Below, piece after piece: positions 29,472 through 39,149 of a stretch of DNA of 64,000 nt. The notes under the pieces are model-generated. The model searched no databases. It was not told the origin of the DNA and was given only the letters and a program-made list of their open reading frames with translations. This stretch comes from a bacterium. Lineage in GTDB: Bacteria; Bacillota; Bacilli; Lactobacillales; Streptococcaceae. Position numbers and translations under genes: made by a program. How positions within the stretch are numbered: position 1 is the stretch's first letter; every line of letters begins with the position of its first letter. The stretch is taken from NCBI GenBank assembly GCA_905221375.1, contig CAJNCY010000001.1:1-64000 (forward strand), in the 5' to 3' direction.

Positions 29472-30638
29472 TTAATAGTTCTTTGTATAGTCTCTGTGTT
29501 GGGCTACCGCTTCTTTTAGTTCCTCTAGATTGTCTGATGAGAATTTTTCAAGGATTTCTTGCGCCAGAACCGTAGCCACAACAGCTTCCATGACCACTCC
29601 TGCAGCTGGAAGGGCGGTCGGATCACTTCTTTCCACGGTTGCCTTGTAGGGTTCGTGGGTTTCGATATCCACACTCATGAGTGGTTTGTAGAGAGTAGGA
29701 ATGGGTTTCATGACGCCACGAACAACAATCGGTTGCCCATTAGTCATACCACCTTCAAAACCGCCAAGATTGTTAGTACGACGAGTATAGCCGTCTTCTT
29801 TAGACCAGAGAATTTCATCCATGACCTGGCTGCCCTTACGGTAACCAGCCTCAAAGCCAAGACCAAATTCCACCCCTTTAAAGGCATTAATAGAAACCAC
29901 TGCTTGGGCCAATCGCGCATCCAATTTTCTGTCCCATTGGACATAGGAACCAAGACCAACTGGAACACCTCCGACAACTGTCTCGACAACCCCACCGATG
30001 GTATCACCGTCACGTTTGATTTGGTCAATATAATCCTTGATTTCCTGCTCTCTTTCTTGATTGACAATAGAAACTTCAGACTGGGCAGCTCTTTCCTTAA
30101 TCTCAGCGACTGTCAGATTTTCAGGAACATCGATTTCCTTGCCACCAAAGACTACGACATGGTTGGCAATCTCCATATCCAGCTCAGCCAAGAGGCGTTT
30201 GGCTACTGCGCCAACTGCCACCCGCATGGTGGTTTCACGGGCAGATGAACGCTCCAAAGAATTTCTCAAATCGTCAAAACGGTACTTGATTCCCCCAACC
30301 AAATCGGCGTGACCGGGACGAGGATGGGTGATTTTTCGTTTGCTTTTAAGGCGGTCTTCAATGTCTTCTGCAGACATGATATCCAGCCATTTCTGGTGAT
30401 CCTTATTGATGACATCCATGGTAATGGGAGCCCCTGTCGTTTTCCCGTGGCGAACACCCGAAGTAAAGATAACTTGGTCGCTCTCAATCTTCATACGACC
30501 ACCGCGGCCGTACCCACCCTGACGGCGTTTAAGGTCCTCATTGATATCCTCTGCTGTCAAAGGTAGTCCAGCTGGAATTCCTTCAATGATAGCTGTCAGA
30601 CGGGGGCCGTGTGATTCTCCTGCAGTTAAATATCTCAT
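29472..30638 (-). CDS. aroC: Chorismate synthase
   Basis: 388 residues. FMN-dependent loss of phosphate from [22 protein letters not shown] at residues 8-25, [55 protein letters not shown] and the C-terminal [13 protein letters not shown] match the family. Ten bases after aroB. Confidence 0.97.
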   Translation of the reverse strand: MRYLTAGESHGPRLTAIIEGIPAGLPLTAEDINEDLKRRQGGYGRGGRMKIESDQVIFTSGVRHGKTTGAPITMDVINKDHQKWLDIMSAEDIEDRLKSKRKITHPRPGHADLVGGIKYRFDDLRNSLERSSARETTMRVAVGAVAKRLLAELDMEIANHVVVFGGKEIDVPENLTVAEIKERAAQSEVSIVNQEREQEIKDYIDQIKRDGDTIGGVVETVVGGVPVGLGSYVQWDRKLDARLAQAVVSINAFKGVEFGLGFEAGYRKGSQVMDEILWSKEDGYTRRTNNLGGFEGGMTNGQPIVVRGVMKPIPTLYKPLMSVDIETHEPYKATVERSDPTALPAAGVVMEAVVATVLAQEILEKFSSDNLEELKEAVAQHRDYTKNY

Positions 30639-30647
30639 ACACTCTCC

Positions 30648-31715
30648 TTATTTTACCAAGTAGTCTTTCATCTCTTCCAGAGAAACTGGGTGAATAGTCG
30701 CTGAACCAAGCTCTGGCACCAAGACCAATTTCAAGGTATTGCCACGCGCTTTCTTATCATGAGTCAAAGCCTGATAAAGCTTGTCAACATCCCAGTTTTC
30801 ATAATCAACAGGCAAGCCAAATTTCTGACACATTTCTGTAATGGACTGAGTTATGCCAGCTGGCATGAGTCCCTTTTCCTCAGCAACCTTGGAAATCTGC
30901 ACCATGCCCATGGCCACAGCTTCTCCATGCATGACCTTGCCATAACCGGCAGTCGCTTCAATAGCATGGCCAATGGTATGACCAAAATTGAGGTAAAGGC
31001 GAACACCATTGTCCAACTCATCCTCAACTACCATCTTGCGCTTGACCTGACAAGAATGTTCAATCAAAGTCTCCGCATGTTCCAGTATGCTCTCAACAGA
31101 GCCATCCAGTTCCGTCAAGATTCTCCAAAGTTCTGGATCCTCAATCAAGCCGTACTTGATAACCTCACCCATTCCTTCAATCAGCTCTCTTTTCCCGAGT
31201 GTTTCAAGGACAAGCGGGTCAATCAAAACCCCATCTGGTTGGGCAAAGGTACCCACCATATTCTTAGCAAATGGAGTATTGACGCCTGTCTTTCCACCGA
31301 TAGATGAATCCACCTGAGCTGTCAAACTAGTCGGAATCTGAACAAAGTGAATACCTCGCATATAGGTAGAGGCTACAAAACCAGCCAGGTCCCCAACGAC
31401 ACCGCCACCAAGAGCCACGATTCCATCGCTACGAGTCAACCCCTGCTTAACTAGGAATTCATAGACTTTCTGAACAGTGGTTAAATTTTTTCTTTCTTCG
31501 CCTTCTAAAAAGTCAAATACCGCCACCTGAAAACCAGCATCTTCTAGGCTGAGCTTGACCTTCTCTGCATAAAGAGAAGCTACATGGTTGTCGGTCACAA
31601 TGACCACTTTTTGCGGTTGCCAGAGTTCTCGCAACCATTGACCAGCTTGAGCCAGACAACCTTTTTCAATCTGAATATCATAAGGATGATGAGGAATATC
31701 GATTCTGATTTTCAT
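30648..31715 (-). CDS. aroB: 3-dehydroquinate synthase
   Basis: 355 residues. Cyclises DAHP to dehydroquinate using NAD and a divalent metal. NAD motif [21 protein letters not shown] at about 100-120, [18 protein letters not shown], and metal ligands in [12 protein letters not shown] and [10 protein letters not shown]. The DAHP synthase that feeds it is outside the window. Confidence 0.97.
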   Translation of the reverse strand: MKIRIDIPHHPYDIQIEKGCLAQAGQWLRELWQPQKVVIVTDNHVASLYAEKVKLSLEDAGFQVAVFDFLEGEERKNLTTVQKVYEFLVKQGLTRSDGIVALGGGVVGDLAGFVASTYMRGIHFVQIPTSLTAQVDSSIGGKTGVNTPFAKNMVGTFAQPDGVLIDPLVLETLGKRELIEGMGEVIKYGLIEDPELWRILTELDGSVESILEHAETLIEHSCQVKRKMVVEDELDNGVRLYLNFGHTIGHAIEATAGYGKVMHGEAVAMGMVQISKVAEEKGLMPAGITQSITEMCQKFGLPVDYENWDVDKLYQALTHDKKARGNTLKLVLVPELGSATIHPVSLEEMKDYLVK

Positions 31716-31733
31716 AGGAGAATCTCCCTTTCT

Positions 31734-32588
31734 TTATTGGTATTTTTCTGTTAAGGACTGCCAAATTTCTTCTGTTGGCATTTCCTTACCGGTCCACAGT
31801 TGAAAAGCTTCTGCAGCTTGATAGAGCAACATTCCCAGACCATTGACCGCTTGATTGCCCTGACTTCTAGCCCATTTCAAAAATGGCGTTTCAAAGGGTT
31901 GGTAAATAATATCTGCCACCAAGATAGTTTCTGGTAAATTGATGCTTTCAGGAAGTGGAGAGGATTGGCCATCCATCCCAACACTAGTGGCATTGACCAG
32001 TAAATCCGACTCGGCAATCCTTGCTTGCAGTTCAGAAACATCTTCTAAAGCATACAAGTCCACTTTAAAGCCTGTTTGCTTCTGTAACTTGTCTAGGTAA
32101 GGTCTTGTTTTTTCCATAGAAACTGAACGAACAAAGACCGAAATCTGACTGACGCCGTCCAAAATAGCTTGCGCCAGAATGGACTTGGCCGCACCACCTG
32201 CACCCAGCAAGGTCATCTTCTTACCTGTAATTGTAAAAGAAGGCAAGCTCTTAAAAAATCCCTTGCCATCTGTATTATATCCAATTAAAGTGCCATTATG
32301 ATTGACAACCGTATTGACCGCACCAATCAAGCGCGCTTCGTCACTCAGCTCATCCAAATAAGGAATCACTTGCTCCTTATAGGGCATGGACAGGTTGATT
32401 CCAAACATCTGGTAGCGACGAATATTAGCCACTGTTTCTGCCAAGTCACTCGCTTCAATCTCCCAAGCCACATAAGCACCATTGGTAGCTGTCGCCTCAA
32501 AGGCCCTATTGTGGATGAAGGGAGAAATAGAATGTTTAATAGGATTGGCAACAACTGCAGCTAAACGTGTATAGCCATCAAGCTTCAT
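31734..32588 (-). CDS. aroE: Shikimate dehydrogenase
   Basis: 284 residues. NADPH-dependent reduction of dehydroshikimate. Substrate motif [13 protein letters not shown] at 15-27, catalytic Lys/Asp in [14 protein letters not shown] and GYNTDGKGF, and NADP fold [15 protein letters not shown]. Overlaps the aroD end by 11 bp. Confidence 0.96.
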   Translation of the reverse strand: MKLDGYTRLAAVVANPIKHSISPFIHNRAFEATATNGAYVAWEIEASDLAETVANIRRYQMFGINLSMPYKEQVIPYLDELSDEARLIGAVNTVVNHNGTLIGYNTDGKGFFKSLPSFTITGKKMTLLGAGGAAKSILAQAILDGVSQISVFVRSVSMEKTRPYLDKLQKQTGFKVDLYALEDVSELQARIAESDLLVNATSVGMDGQSSPLPESINLPETILVADIIYQPFETPFLKWARSQGNQAVNGLGMLLYQAAEAFQLWTGKEMPTEEIWQSLTEKYQ

Positions 32589-33255
32589 CCAAAATCTCCC
32601 TGATTTTTTTCATGCTAGCTAGAGAAATCTGACCAGGAGCACTAGCCTCATCCAGGCTGGCAAAAGACCAACTCGAACCAGTCACATCCGCAGTGATACG
32701 AGAGACCTTGCCCACCTTGCCCATAGAAATGGTCACATATTCCTGTTCAGGATTGAGGGTTTTAAAGCCTCGTGTATAGTTCATCAAATCTAAGACATCC
32801 TGCTCCGTGTGAGCCATAGCCGCAACCTTAACAAGTTTTGGATTTAGGCTCGTCAACTCTGACAAGATTTCCATCATGTTTTCAGGTGTTTCTTGGAAAT
32901 TGTGGTAACTCAAAACGAGATTTGGGAAGTCCAGCATTTCCTCAAAAACATCCTTATAGCTATAGTACTCAAAATCAATATAGTCTGGTTGATAGAGTTG
33001 CGCCACTTCCTTGATTAGATGGATATATTCTTCTGGAGAAAGGTCAATTTCTCCCCCTTCAGAGCGAGTTCGCAATGTGAAAACCAACTCACGGCCTGCA
33101 AATTTTTCAAAAATAGCTGGAGCTACCTGCAAAATCGCTTCTTTAGGCAGATAGTCGGCACGCCATTCAATGATATCAGCATCCTGATACCTTGTGGCAT
33201 CCAGAACCTGGGCCTCCTCTAAACTTCTTGGCATTACTGAAACGATTAATTTCAT
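32578..33255 (-). CDS. aroD: Type I 3-dehydroquinate dehydratase
   Basis: 225 residues. Schiff-base enzyme of the shikimate pathway: IIEWRADYL with the substrate Glu/Arg, the catalytic His in [10 protein letters not shown], the Schiff-base Lys in [11 protein letters not shown], and [17 protein letters not shown] at the C-terminus. Overlaps the methyltransferase gene upstream by 4 bp. Confidence 0.96.
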   Translation of the reverse strand: MKLIVSVMPRSLEEAQVLDATRYQDADIIEWRADYLPKEAILQVAPAIFEKFAGRELVFTLRTRSEGGEIDLSPEEYIHLIKEVAQLYQPDYIDFEYYSYKDVFEEMLDFPNLVLSYHNFQETPENMMEILSELTSLNPKLVKVAAMAHTEQDVLDLMNYTRGFKTLNPEQEYVTISMGKVGKVSRITADVTGSSWSFASLDEASAPGQISLASMKKIREILDEA

Positions 33256-34415
33256 TTACTAACCTTCATACTAATCACCTTGAGGTAATTACTTCTTTCA
33301 TCTTTTTTATTATAGGCGAAATCTGCTGGAAGACCGTATTTGTTTAAAATCTGGTAACTTCTTCCTGCAAAGCCTTTATCAATTTGTTCTGTAAATTTCT
33401 GACAGGAAACATTGGCAGCATTGGTACTGGCAATGATAATCCCTCCCGGATTTAAAATCTCCAGACTCTGGGAAATCAACTTGTGATAATCCTTGGCCAC
33501 AGAGAAGGTTTGTTTTTTGTTCCGAGCAAAGCTAGGCGGATCTAGGACAATCACATCGTAGGTCAAGCCTTTTCGTTTGGCATACTTGAAATATTCAAAG
33601 ACATCCATAACCACAAAACGGTGGTCGTCCGTGCTGATTCCATTTGCCTGAAAATGCGCTTGAGACAATTCTCGTGAACGTTTGGCTAGATCAACCGAAG
33701 TTGTCTGGCTAGCTCCTCCCATAGCTGCAGCTACTGAAAAGGCCGCTGTGTAGGAAAACATATTGAGCAAAGATTTGCCCATAGCCAATCCATCAACCAG
33801 ACTACCACGAACCTCATGCTGGTCTAGAAAAATCCCTGTCATCAAGCCATCATTCATAAAGACTTGATACAGAACACCATTTTCCAAAATAGTGAAAAAG
33901 TCAGGCGCTTCTTGACCATAAACATGGGCAGATTCATAGTCTAGACCCTTAAAGCGAATCTTCTCATAGGCCCCTAAAACCTCAGGAAAAACCTGTCTAA
34001 AGGCTTCTGAGATAACCTTGCGAATCTGATAAACATAAGAGTTATACCAAGAAAAGACAGCATAGTCGCCATAAAGGTCCACTGTCAGACCCCCAAAGCC
34101 ATCTCCCTCTTGGTTAAAGAGACGAAAGGCAGTTGTCAAATCATCTTGATAGTAGGCTCTTCTCTTTTCTTTAGCTTGTCTAAACAGCGTTTCAAAGAAA
34201 GCTTGATTGAAAGTCACCTTGTCTTTGCTAACAAACCAGCCCAAGCCCTTGTTTTGCTGAGAAAGATAGGCAGTCCCAAGAAAGTTTCCTTCCTGACCCT
34301 GCACTTCTACTTCCTGATCCTTAAGATTGACATTCTCAAGATCACTGGCTTCTAGTAAAACCTGACCTTTGGCGAGCTTCTTTTCAACCCTTTTGCTAAC
34401 TCTTATTCTATTCAT
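33252..34415 (-). CDS. RlmI/YccW-type class I SAM methyltransferase
   Basis: 387 residues if started at the ATG at 34415, 390 at 34424. N-terminal PUA-like RNA-binding part (1 to ~75), then a Rossmann methyltransferase: [27 protein letters not shown] and the NPPY-like [12 protein letters not shown]. Relatives methylate 23S rRNA C1962 (m5C). First gene of the aro operon. The promoter just upstream puts +1 at or beside the ATG at 34415, and no Shine-Dalgarno is seen, so it may be translated leaderless. Confidence 0.88.
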   Translation of the reverse strand: MNRIRVSKRVEKKLAKGQVLLEASDLENVNLKDQEVEVQGQEGNFLGTAYLSQQNKGLGWFVSKDKVTFNQAFFETLFRQAKEKRRAYYQDDLTTAFRLFNQEGDGFGGLTVDLYGDYAVFSWYNSYVYQIRKVISEAFRQVFPEVLGAYEKIRFKGLDYESAHVYGQEAPDFFTILENGVLYQVFMNDGLMTGIFLDQHEVRGSLVDGLAMGKSLLNMFSYTAAFSVAAAMGGASQTTSVDLAKRSRELSQAHFQANGISTDDHRFVVMDVFEYFKYAKRKGLTYDVIVLDPPSFARNKKQTFSVAKDYHKLISQSLEILNPGGIIIASTNAANVSCQKFTEQIDKGFAGRSYQILNKYGLPADFAYNKKDERSNYLKVISMKVSK

Positions 34416-34422
34416 AACTACC

Positions 34423-34451
34423 ATTATATCAAACTTTTAGCCAATTCTCAA
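34423..34451 (-). promoter_or_regulatory. aro operon promoter, leaderless geometry
   Basis: Minus strand TTGAGA (34446-34451), 17-bp spacer, TATAAT (34423-34428). Eight bases after the -10 is the A of the ATG at 34415, so the mRNA would begin at the start codon. Confidence 0.75.
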
Positions 34452-34497
34452 AAAAGAAACTACCCTTGCTTTTTTACTCTTCTTTTAAAAAATGGTA

Positions 34498-34503
34498 TAC
34501 TAA
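34498..34503 (+). promoter_or_regulatory. Promoter of the LtaS-like gene
   Basis: TGGTATACT, an extended -10, with TTTACT 17 bp upstream, ahead of TTAGGAAG and the GTG start at 34533. Divergent from the aro promoter about 50 bp away. Confidence 0.5.
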
Positions 34504-34532
34504 TACTAATAAAAAATTAGGAAGTAAAATGT

Positions 34533-36683
34533 GTGAAAAGCAATTTTAACAAAATCCAAAAAGCCATCGGTACCAGACTGGGTTTTGTCCTAACCCTTTT
34601 AATCCTATATTGGCTCAAAACCTTATTAGCCTATGCCGTTGACTTTAATTTAGATATTCAAGTGGGCAAGTTGCAGGGAAATTACCTTGCCTTTATCGCC
34701 TTTTTCAACCCCCTTCCTCTAGGACTACTCCTGCTGGCTCTAGCCCTCTATGCTCGTTCAACCAAGATCTTTTATGGCCTGAGTATAGCTATTTATAGCC
34801 TTTTATTCATTTGGCTTTATTCCAATGTCTTTTACTATCGAGAATTTAGCGACTTTATCACGGCTAATACCATGAAGGTGGTCAGCAAGGTATCTGTTGG
34901 TACTGCGGAACTAGAGTTACTGCGCCCTTGGGATTTCATCTATTTTATGGATTTCCCACTGCTGGCTTTCCTTTTCTTTAAAAAATTCATCCATTTGGAT
35001 AGGAGACCTTTCAAATTCCGCTCAAGTATTGCCATCACTGCACTCTCAGCCCTGCTCTTTTCTGCTAATCTTTTCTTGGCTGAAATTGAGCGTCCCGATC
35101 TCCTGTCACGAGGATTTTCGAATTATTATGTTGTTCGTGCCCTCAGTTTGCCAGCCTTTCTAGGTTATAGTGCCAACCAATCCTACAGCGCCAACAAGGA
35201 ACGTGCCAAGGCCTCTGAGACTGACCTTCAACCTATTACAGATTATATTCAAGAACATTCTGCTAAGCCCAATCCCGACTATTTTGGCCTTGCCAAAGGG
35301 AAAAATGTGATTTATCTCCACTTGGAGAGCTTCCAACAGTTCCTGCTTGACTATAAACTCAACCTAGATGGAACTGAGCACGAAGTCACTCCCTTCCTTA
35401 ATTCCCTCTACCATTCGCAATATACACTAGCCTTTTCCAATATCTTTAACCAAGTCAAGGCTGGTAAGACCTCCGATGCGGAAACCATGCTAGAAACCGG
35501 TTTATTTGGGCTTGACCAAGGTTCTTTCATGGTCAATTACGGTGGCACCAATACCCAGCAGGCAGCACCTTTTATCCTATCAAAAAACGGCTACCAATCA
35601 AGTGCTGTCTTTCACGGTAATATCGGGACCTTCTGGAATCGAAATACGACCTACAAACAATGGGGCTACCAATACTTCTTTGACGCATCCTACTTCACCA
35701 AGCAAGACAGTAGCAATTCTTTCCAATATGGTTTAAATGATAAAATCATGATGAAAGATTCTATTCAGTATCTGGAGCATTTGCAGCAGCCCTTTTATGC
35801 CAAGTATATCACGGTGTCCAATCACTATCCTTATGCTAGCAATCTGACAGGCGATGAACTTGGTTTCCCCTTGGCCAAAACCAAAGATGAAACTATCAAT
35901 GGCTATTTCCAAACCGCCAACTATCTGGATAGTGCCATCAAGGCCTTCTTTGACTATCTCAAAGAAAGTGGCCTCTATGAGAAATCCATCATCGTCATCT
36001 ACGGAGACCATTATGGCATTTCCAACTCCCGCAATCCTGACCTGGCTCCCTTGATTGGCAAGACTTCTGAAAACTGGTCGAATTACGACAATGCCATGTT
36101 GCAACGAGTGCCTTTTATGGTGGTCATGCCTGGTTATGAAAAGGGACAAATTATCAATACTTACGGCGGGCAAATCGATATCTTACCGACTCTCGAACAC
36201 CTCCTTGGTATTGAGTCCAATTCCTTCCTTCAAGTTGGACAAGATCTCCTATCTCCAGACCACCAAGAAATCGTTGCCTTTCGAACTGCCAATTCCTTCG
36301 TCACACCTAAATACACCAGTTATGACGGACGAACCTACTATACTGAGAGCGGTCTTGAAATCAGTAATCTTGATGAACAAGCTCAGACTGAACTAGAAAT
36401 CGTTCGTCAAGCAGCCAGTCAACAGCTGAAAATTAGCGATCAGATTCAAACTGGCGATTTGATACGTTTCTACCAAAAAGATCATCTTGGAAAAGTTGAT
36501 ACAGAAAGTATTTCTTACCTCAATTCTTTACCAATTCTGCAAAAGATTGAGCAAGAAAAAGGAAGTCAGTCAACGAGTCTCTTTAGCCAACGACAAGGCA
36601 AAACCAGTACTGACCTTTTCAAGGCACCAAGTTACCAAGAACTCCACCCAGAGTCGGCAGAAACCGAATCAAAATCACAATAA
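34533..36683 (+). CDS. LtaS-like sulfatase-fold phosphoglycerol transferase
   Basis: 716 residues, GTG start after AGGAAG. Residues 1 to ~190 hold five membrane spans; the rest is an extracellular alkaline-phosphatase/sulfatase-fold domain, the layout of lipoteichoic acid synthase. Motifs: Glu in LHLESFQ (~265), nucleophile Thr313 in AGKTSDAE, HGNIGTFWNR, and YGDHYG (metal ligands). LtaS polymerises glycerol phosphate from phosphatidylglycerol. Pneumococci make a ribitol-type, choline-bearing LTA, so such an enzyme would be an additional polymer pathway; S. mitis and S. oralis are thought to carry one. A Gln/Ser-rich tail follows the domain. Product not proven. Confidence 0.85.
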   Translation: MKSNFNKIQKAIGTRLGFVLTLLILYWLKTLLAYAVDFNLDIQVGKLQGNYLAFIAFFNPLPLGLLLLALALYARSTKIFYGLSIAIYSLLFIWLYSNVFYYREFSDFITANTMKVVSKVSVGTAELELLRPWDFIYFMDFPLLAFLFFKKFIHLDRRPFKFRSSIAITALSALLFSANLFLAEIERPDLLSRGFSNYYVVRALSLPAFLGYSANQSYSANKERAKASETDLQPITDYIQEHSAKPNPDYFGLAKGKNVIYLHLESFQQFLLDYKLNLDGTEHEVTPFLNSLYHSQYTLAFSNIFNQVKAGKTSDAETMLETGLFGLDQGSFMVNYGGTNTQQAAPFILSKNGYQSSAVFHGNIGTFWNRNTTYKQWGYQYFFDASYFTKQDSSNSFQYGLNDKIMMKDSIQYLEHLQQPFYAKYITVSNHYPYASNLTGDELGFPLAKTKDETINGYFQTANYLDSAIKAFFDYLKESGLYEKSIIVIYGDHYGISNSRNPDLAPLIGKTSENWSNYDNAMLQRVPFMVVMPGYEKGQIINTYGGQIDILPTLEHLLGIESNSFLQVGQDLLSPDHQEIVAFRTANSFVTPKYTSYDGRTYYTESGLEISNLDEQAQTELEIVRQAASQQLKISDQIQTGDLIRFYQKDHLGKVDTESISYLNSLPILQKIEQEKGSQSTSLFSQRQGKTSTDLFKAPSYQELHPESAETESKSQ

Positions 36684-36719
36684 GAAATGCTCTTCCGTCT
36701 TGGAGGAGCATTTCTTTTT
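36683..36719. terminator. Terminator of the LtaS-like gene
   Basis: AGAAATGCTCTTCC pairs with GGAGGAGCATTTCT, then TTTTT. Confidence 0.85.
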
Positions 36720-36720
36720 A

Positions 36721-36765
36721 TCAATGAAAATCAAAGAGCAAACTAAGAAACTAGCCTCAGATTAA
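36721..36765 (-). repeat. BOX element remnant (boxC end only)
   Basis: TCAATGAAAATCAAAGAGCA then AACTAAGAAACTAGCC, matching the boxC end of the complete elements at 38974 and 57271. The rest is lost. Confidence 0.75.
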
Positions 36766-36918
36766 CTGTGAGATTATAGGTAGAGAGGTTGTACCTGCAA
36801 TATATGACTGTCAAGTTTAGTGGTGTAGATAGTAGAATAAAGATGAGAAGGCATAGAGAGAAGATAAATCACCTTAAGCAGGTATCTGGAAAATTTGATT
36901 TTATAGAGAAGCCTTTTG
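36766..36918. other. Intergenic, no recognisable content
   Basis: About 150 bp between the boxC remnant and the small membrane gene. I see no gene, terminator or repeat match. Confidence 0.5.
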
Positions 36919-37137
36919 TTACAAACTCAATATACTATCAATAAATAATATCATAGAAGCAACAATAATTATAATTTCACCTATTTGCATAATCCTATTT
37001 CGAACTCTAAATATATTTTCTATCAAAAATACTTGAAAAAGACACATTATAGGAATTAAATTTTTTGAAATTGAAAAATATCCAAATAAATAAACTATAA
37101 ACAACAAAAATAGAAACTTGTTATATTTCTTATTCAT
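36919..37137 (-). CDS. Small hypothetical membrane protein
   Basis: 72 residues, with GAGGGG six bases before its ATG, which supports a real gene. Two or three hydrophobic segments (FLFLLFIVYLFGYF, IPIMCLFQVFLIENIF, GEIIIIVASMILFIDSIL) and a basic N-terminus (MNKKYNKF). No family recognised. Surrounded by decayed mobile DNA; could be a fragment or a bacteriocin-immunity-like small protein, but nothing shows that directly. Confidence 0.5.
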   Translation of the reverse strand: MNKKYNKFLFLLFIVYLFGYFSISKNLIPIMCLFQVFLIENIFRVRNRIMQIGEIIIIVASMILFIDSILSL

Positions 37138-37254
37138 GACATTCCCCTCTTTATTTTTTGATTACCAATCTTAATCATTTACAACCACATTATAACAAAC
37201 TACGAAATCCTTGTTAACAAATATTGCCATTTTTTAAAATTTTTTGTGATTCGA
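37138..37254. other. AT-rich intergenic spacer
   Basis: Holds the ribosome site of the small membrane gene and the eroded edge of the IS200 remnant; nothing else seen. Confidence 0.5.
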
Positions 37255-37503
37255 ATGTGATAAACTACTTTGATATTGATTATAGATGATTTTTCGTTTA
37301 TACTTAGAGGTAAACATAATGTAATAGAAAAGTGCCACTTTGTGTGCGATAAACTATGAGCCTTTTGTGGCATATTTTTCTCCTTTCGCTTTACAATTGG
37401 CTTGAACACCTTTATTGTATCGCGTTTGGAGTTTTTTTGGTATAACCTTCGACTCACACCCGCATAGCGGGTGGTTTTTTGTCTCGCTCCTGACGGAGCG
37501 AGA
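37255..37503 (-). mobile_element. IS200/IS605-family left-end remnant with truncated tnpA
   Basis: On the minus strand the order is a GTCTCGCTCC/GGAGCGAGAC hairpin (37480-37503), a second hairpin CACCCGCTATGCGGGTG (about 37457-37473) typical of the subterminal hairpins of this family, then GAAAGGAG and the ATG of tnpA at 37373. The peptide begins MPQKAHSLSHTKWH, the usual start of the Y1 transposase, then after a frameshift continues in another frame as YYIMFTSKYKRKIIYNQY and is lost. The catalytic His pair and Tyr are missing, so it is dead. Confidence 0.8.
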
Positions 37504-37530
37504 CGGACTGCAAATCACATAATTAAAAAA

Positions 37531-37551
37531 GTTGGAGCTCAGCACTCCAAC
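37531..37551 (-). terminator. Terminator of the DEAD-box helicase gene
   Basis: Minus strand GTTGGAGTGCTGAGCTCCAAC then TTTTTT. Confidence 0.85.
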
Positions 37552-37559
37552 AATTGCTA

Positions 37560-38903
37560 TTAAAATGTTTGGCGTTTTGCTTTGCGCTCGGCACGACCGC
37601 GAGCACGATTTTCAGCACGCTTGGTTTTGCGGCGTTTTTCATCAACCGCCCACTGAATTTTCTTCTTATAGCCTGGTTTGACTTTTTTCTTTTTCTTTTT
37701 AACCAAACCAATCATTTCGATATCAAGCTTATCTTGTTTTTTCTCACGATTAGCACGACGATCACGGTCATAGGTATCTTGAAATTCCCCGTCTTTAACC
37801 ATCTTAGGAATAAACTTAATTCCTAATTTCTCCAACTCACGGATATCCGAGTCATCGCTTGGTTGATAAAGGGTAATAGCTGTACCTGGTAGGCCATTTC
37901 GTCCGGTACGACCAACACGGTGCACAAAGAAGGATAAATCTTGCGGAATGGCATCATTGATGACATGACTGACACCTTCAATGTCAATCCCACGCGCCGC
38001 CAAGTCTGTTGCGACAATGTACTCAAAATCCAGATTTTTCACCTGATTCATGATTCGCTTACGTTCACGAGGGGCAATATCTCCATGAATCTTCGCTACC
38101 TTCAATCCTTGAGCAGTCAGATATGAATGCAATTCATCAGCACGAGTTTTAGTGTTAACAAAAATCATTGCCAAATACGGTTGCATCAACTGAGTCAACT
38201 GGTAAATTTGAGCGTTCTTGTCACGTCCCTTAGTAGAAATCAACCAATTATCAATGGTATCAGAAATGACCGTTTTTGTCTTGATTTTCTCCATGACAGG
38301 ATTTGACAAGTATTTTTTCAAGAATGGTTGCAATTTTTGTGGAATGGTCGCTGAGAAGACCATGAATTGCAGGTCTTTTGGAAGGCTGCCAGCAATCTTA
38401 TCAACAGTTTCCAAGAATCCCATATCCAAGGTCATGTCTGCCTCATCGACAACAAAGGTCTTGGCCTTATGAATAGCCAAATCACCGGATTTAACCAAGT
38501 CATAGATACGGCCTGGTGTTCCAATAACAATATGAGGTTGATTACTTGCCAATTTCTCAATCTGGCGAGCCTTATCCGTACCACCCACATAATTAACCAC
38601 ACGAACTTCCACTTCTGAGTGATCAGCAATCTGACGGGCTGCTTGGTAAATTTGAGTAGCCAACTCACGACTCGGTGCAGTAATCACTGCCTGTACACTA
38701 TCGCTAGCTTCATCTAATTGCTGGAAAATCGGTAACAAGAAAGTATGTGTCTTACCCGAACCTGTTTTTGATTCACCGACTAGGTCACGACCTGCCAAGA
38801 CAATGGGAATCAACTTATCTTGTACCTCTGTTGGAGTTGTAAATTTTAACTCCTGCAAGGCTTCTCTAATATAGTTTTTAAATTGAAATTTCGTAAATGA
38901 CAT
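37560..38903 (-). CDS. DEAD-box RNA helicase, CshB-like
   Basis: 447 residues. Q-motif FTTPTEVQ, motif I SKTGSGKT, PSRELA, TPGRI, motif II VDEAD, motif III FSATIP, IFVNTKT, TDLAARGID and motif VI HRVGRTGR; then a very basic tail (KKKKKKVKPGYKKKIQW, RRKTKRAENRARGRAERKAK) that should bind RNA. The size and basic tail resemble Bacillus CshB, a cold-shock helicase in ribosome assembly and RNA turnover. Ordinary core gene. Confidence 0.93.
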   Translation of the reverse strand: MSFTKFQFKNYIREALQELKFTTPTEVQDKLIPIVLAGRDLVGESKTGSGKTHTFLLPIFQQLDEASDSVQAVITAPSRELATQIYQAARQIADHSEVEVRVVNYVGGTDKARQIEKLASNQPHIVIGTPGRIYDLVKSGDLAIHKAKTFVVDEADMTLDMGFLETVDKIAGSLPKDLQFMVFSATIPQKLQPFLKKYLSNPVMEKIKTKTVISDTIDNWLISTKGRDKNAQIYQLTQLMQPYLAMIFVNTKTRADELHSYLTAQGLKVAKIHGDIAPRERKRIMNQVKNLDFEYIVATDLAARGIDIEGVSHVINDAIPQDLSFFVHRVGRTGRNGLPGTAITLYQPSDDSDIRELEKLGIKFIPKMVKDGEFQDTYDRDRRANREKKQDKLDIEMIGLVKKKKKKVKPGYKKKIQWAVDEKRRKTKRAENRARGRAERKAKRQTF

Positions 38904-38973
38904 AATATCCTCGATTCTATCTATCTTACCAATTATACCATATTTTATTCCATTTCAGTAGCCTCACTTATTT

Positions 38974-39079
38974 ATACTCAATGAAAATCAAAGAGCAAAC
39001 TAGGAAGCTAGCCGCAGGCTGTACTTGAGTACGGCAAGGTGAACCTGACGTGGTTTGAATTTGATTTTCGAAGAGTATT
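38974..39079 (-). repeat. BOX element, boxA-boxC (no boxB)
   Basis: Begins TACTCAATGAAAATCAAAGA (boxC end) with CTAGGAAGCTAGCCGCAGG, and ends with CCTGACGTGGTTTGAA... CGAAGAGTAT (boxA end). Matches 57271-57375 almost base for base. Lies between two minus-strand genes. Confidence 0.9.
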
Positions 39080-39106
39080 AGGCTATTTCCAGTAGCTTTT
39101 CTAATC

Positions 39107-39143
39107 AGAAAAAGGCTGGAATTTTATAGCTCCAACCTCTTTT
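39107..39143 (-). terminator. Terminator of the phosphatase-family gene
   Basis: Minus strand AAAGAGGTTGGA...TCCAGCCTTTTT followed by CTGATT. Confidence 0.8.
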
Positions 39144-39149
39144 CAGTTA

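Noticed and set aside
37200..37457. 85-codon minus-strand frame starting upstream of the IS200 remnant
   Set aside because: Its start lies in the subterminal hairpin region; the real tnpA start is ATG 37373 and the frame is broken after 14 residues.
37354..37545. 63-codon minus-strand frame
   Set aside because: Runs through two hairpins and the helicase terminator; no coding features.
36683..37560. Considered as a CRISPR or direct-repeat array because of several repeats and hairpins
   Set aside because: No regularly spaced identical repeats; the elements are one boxC remnant, IS200 hairpins and terminators.
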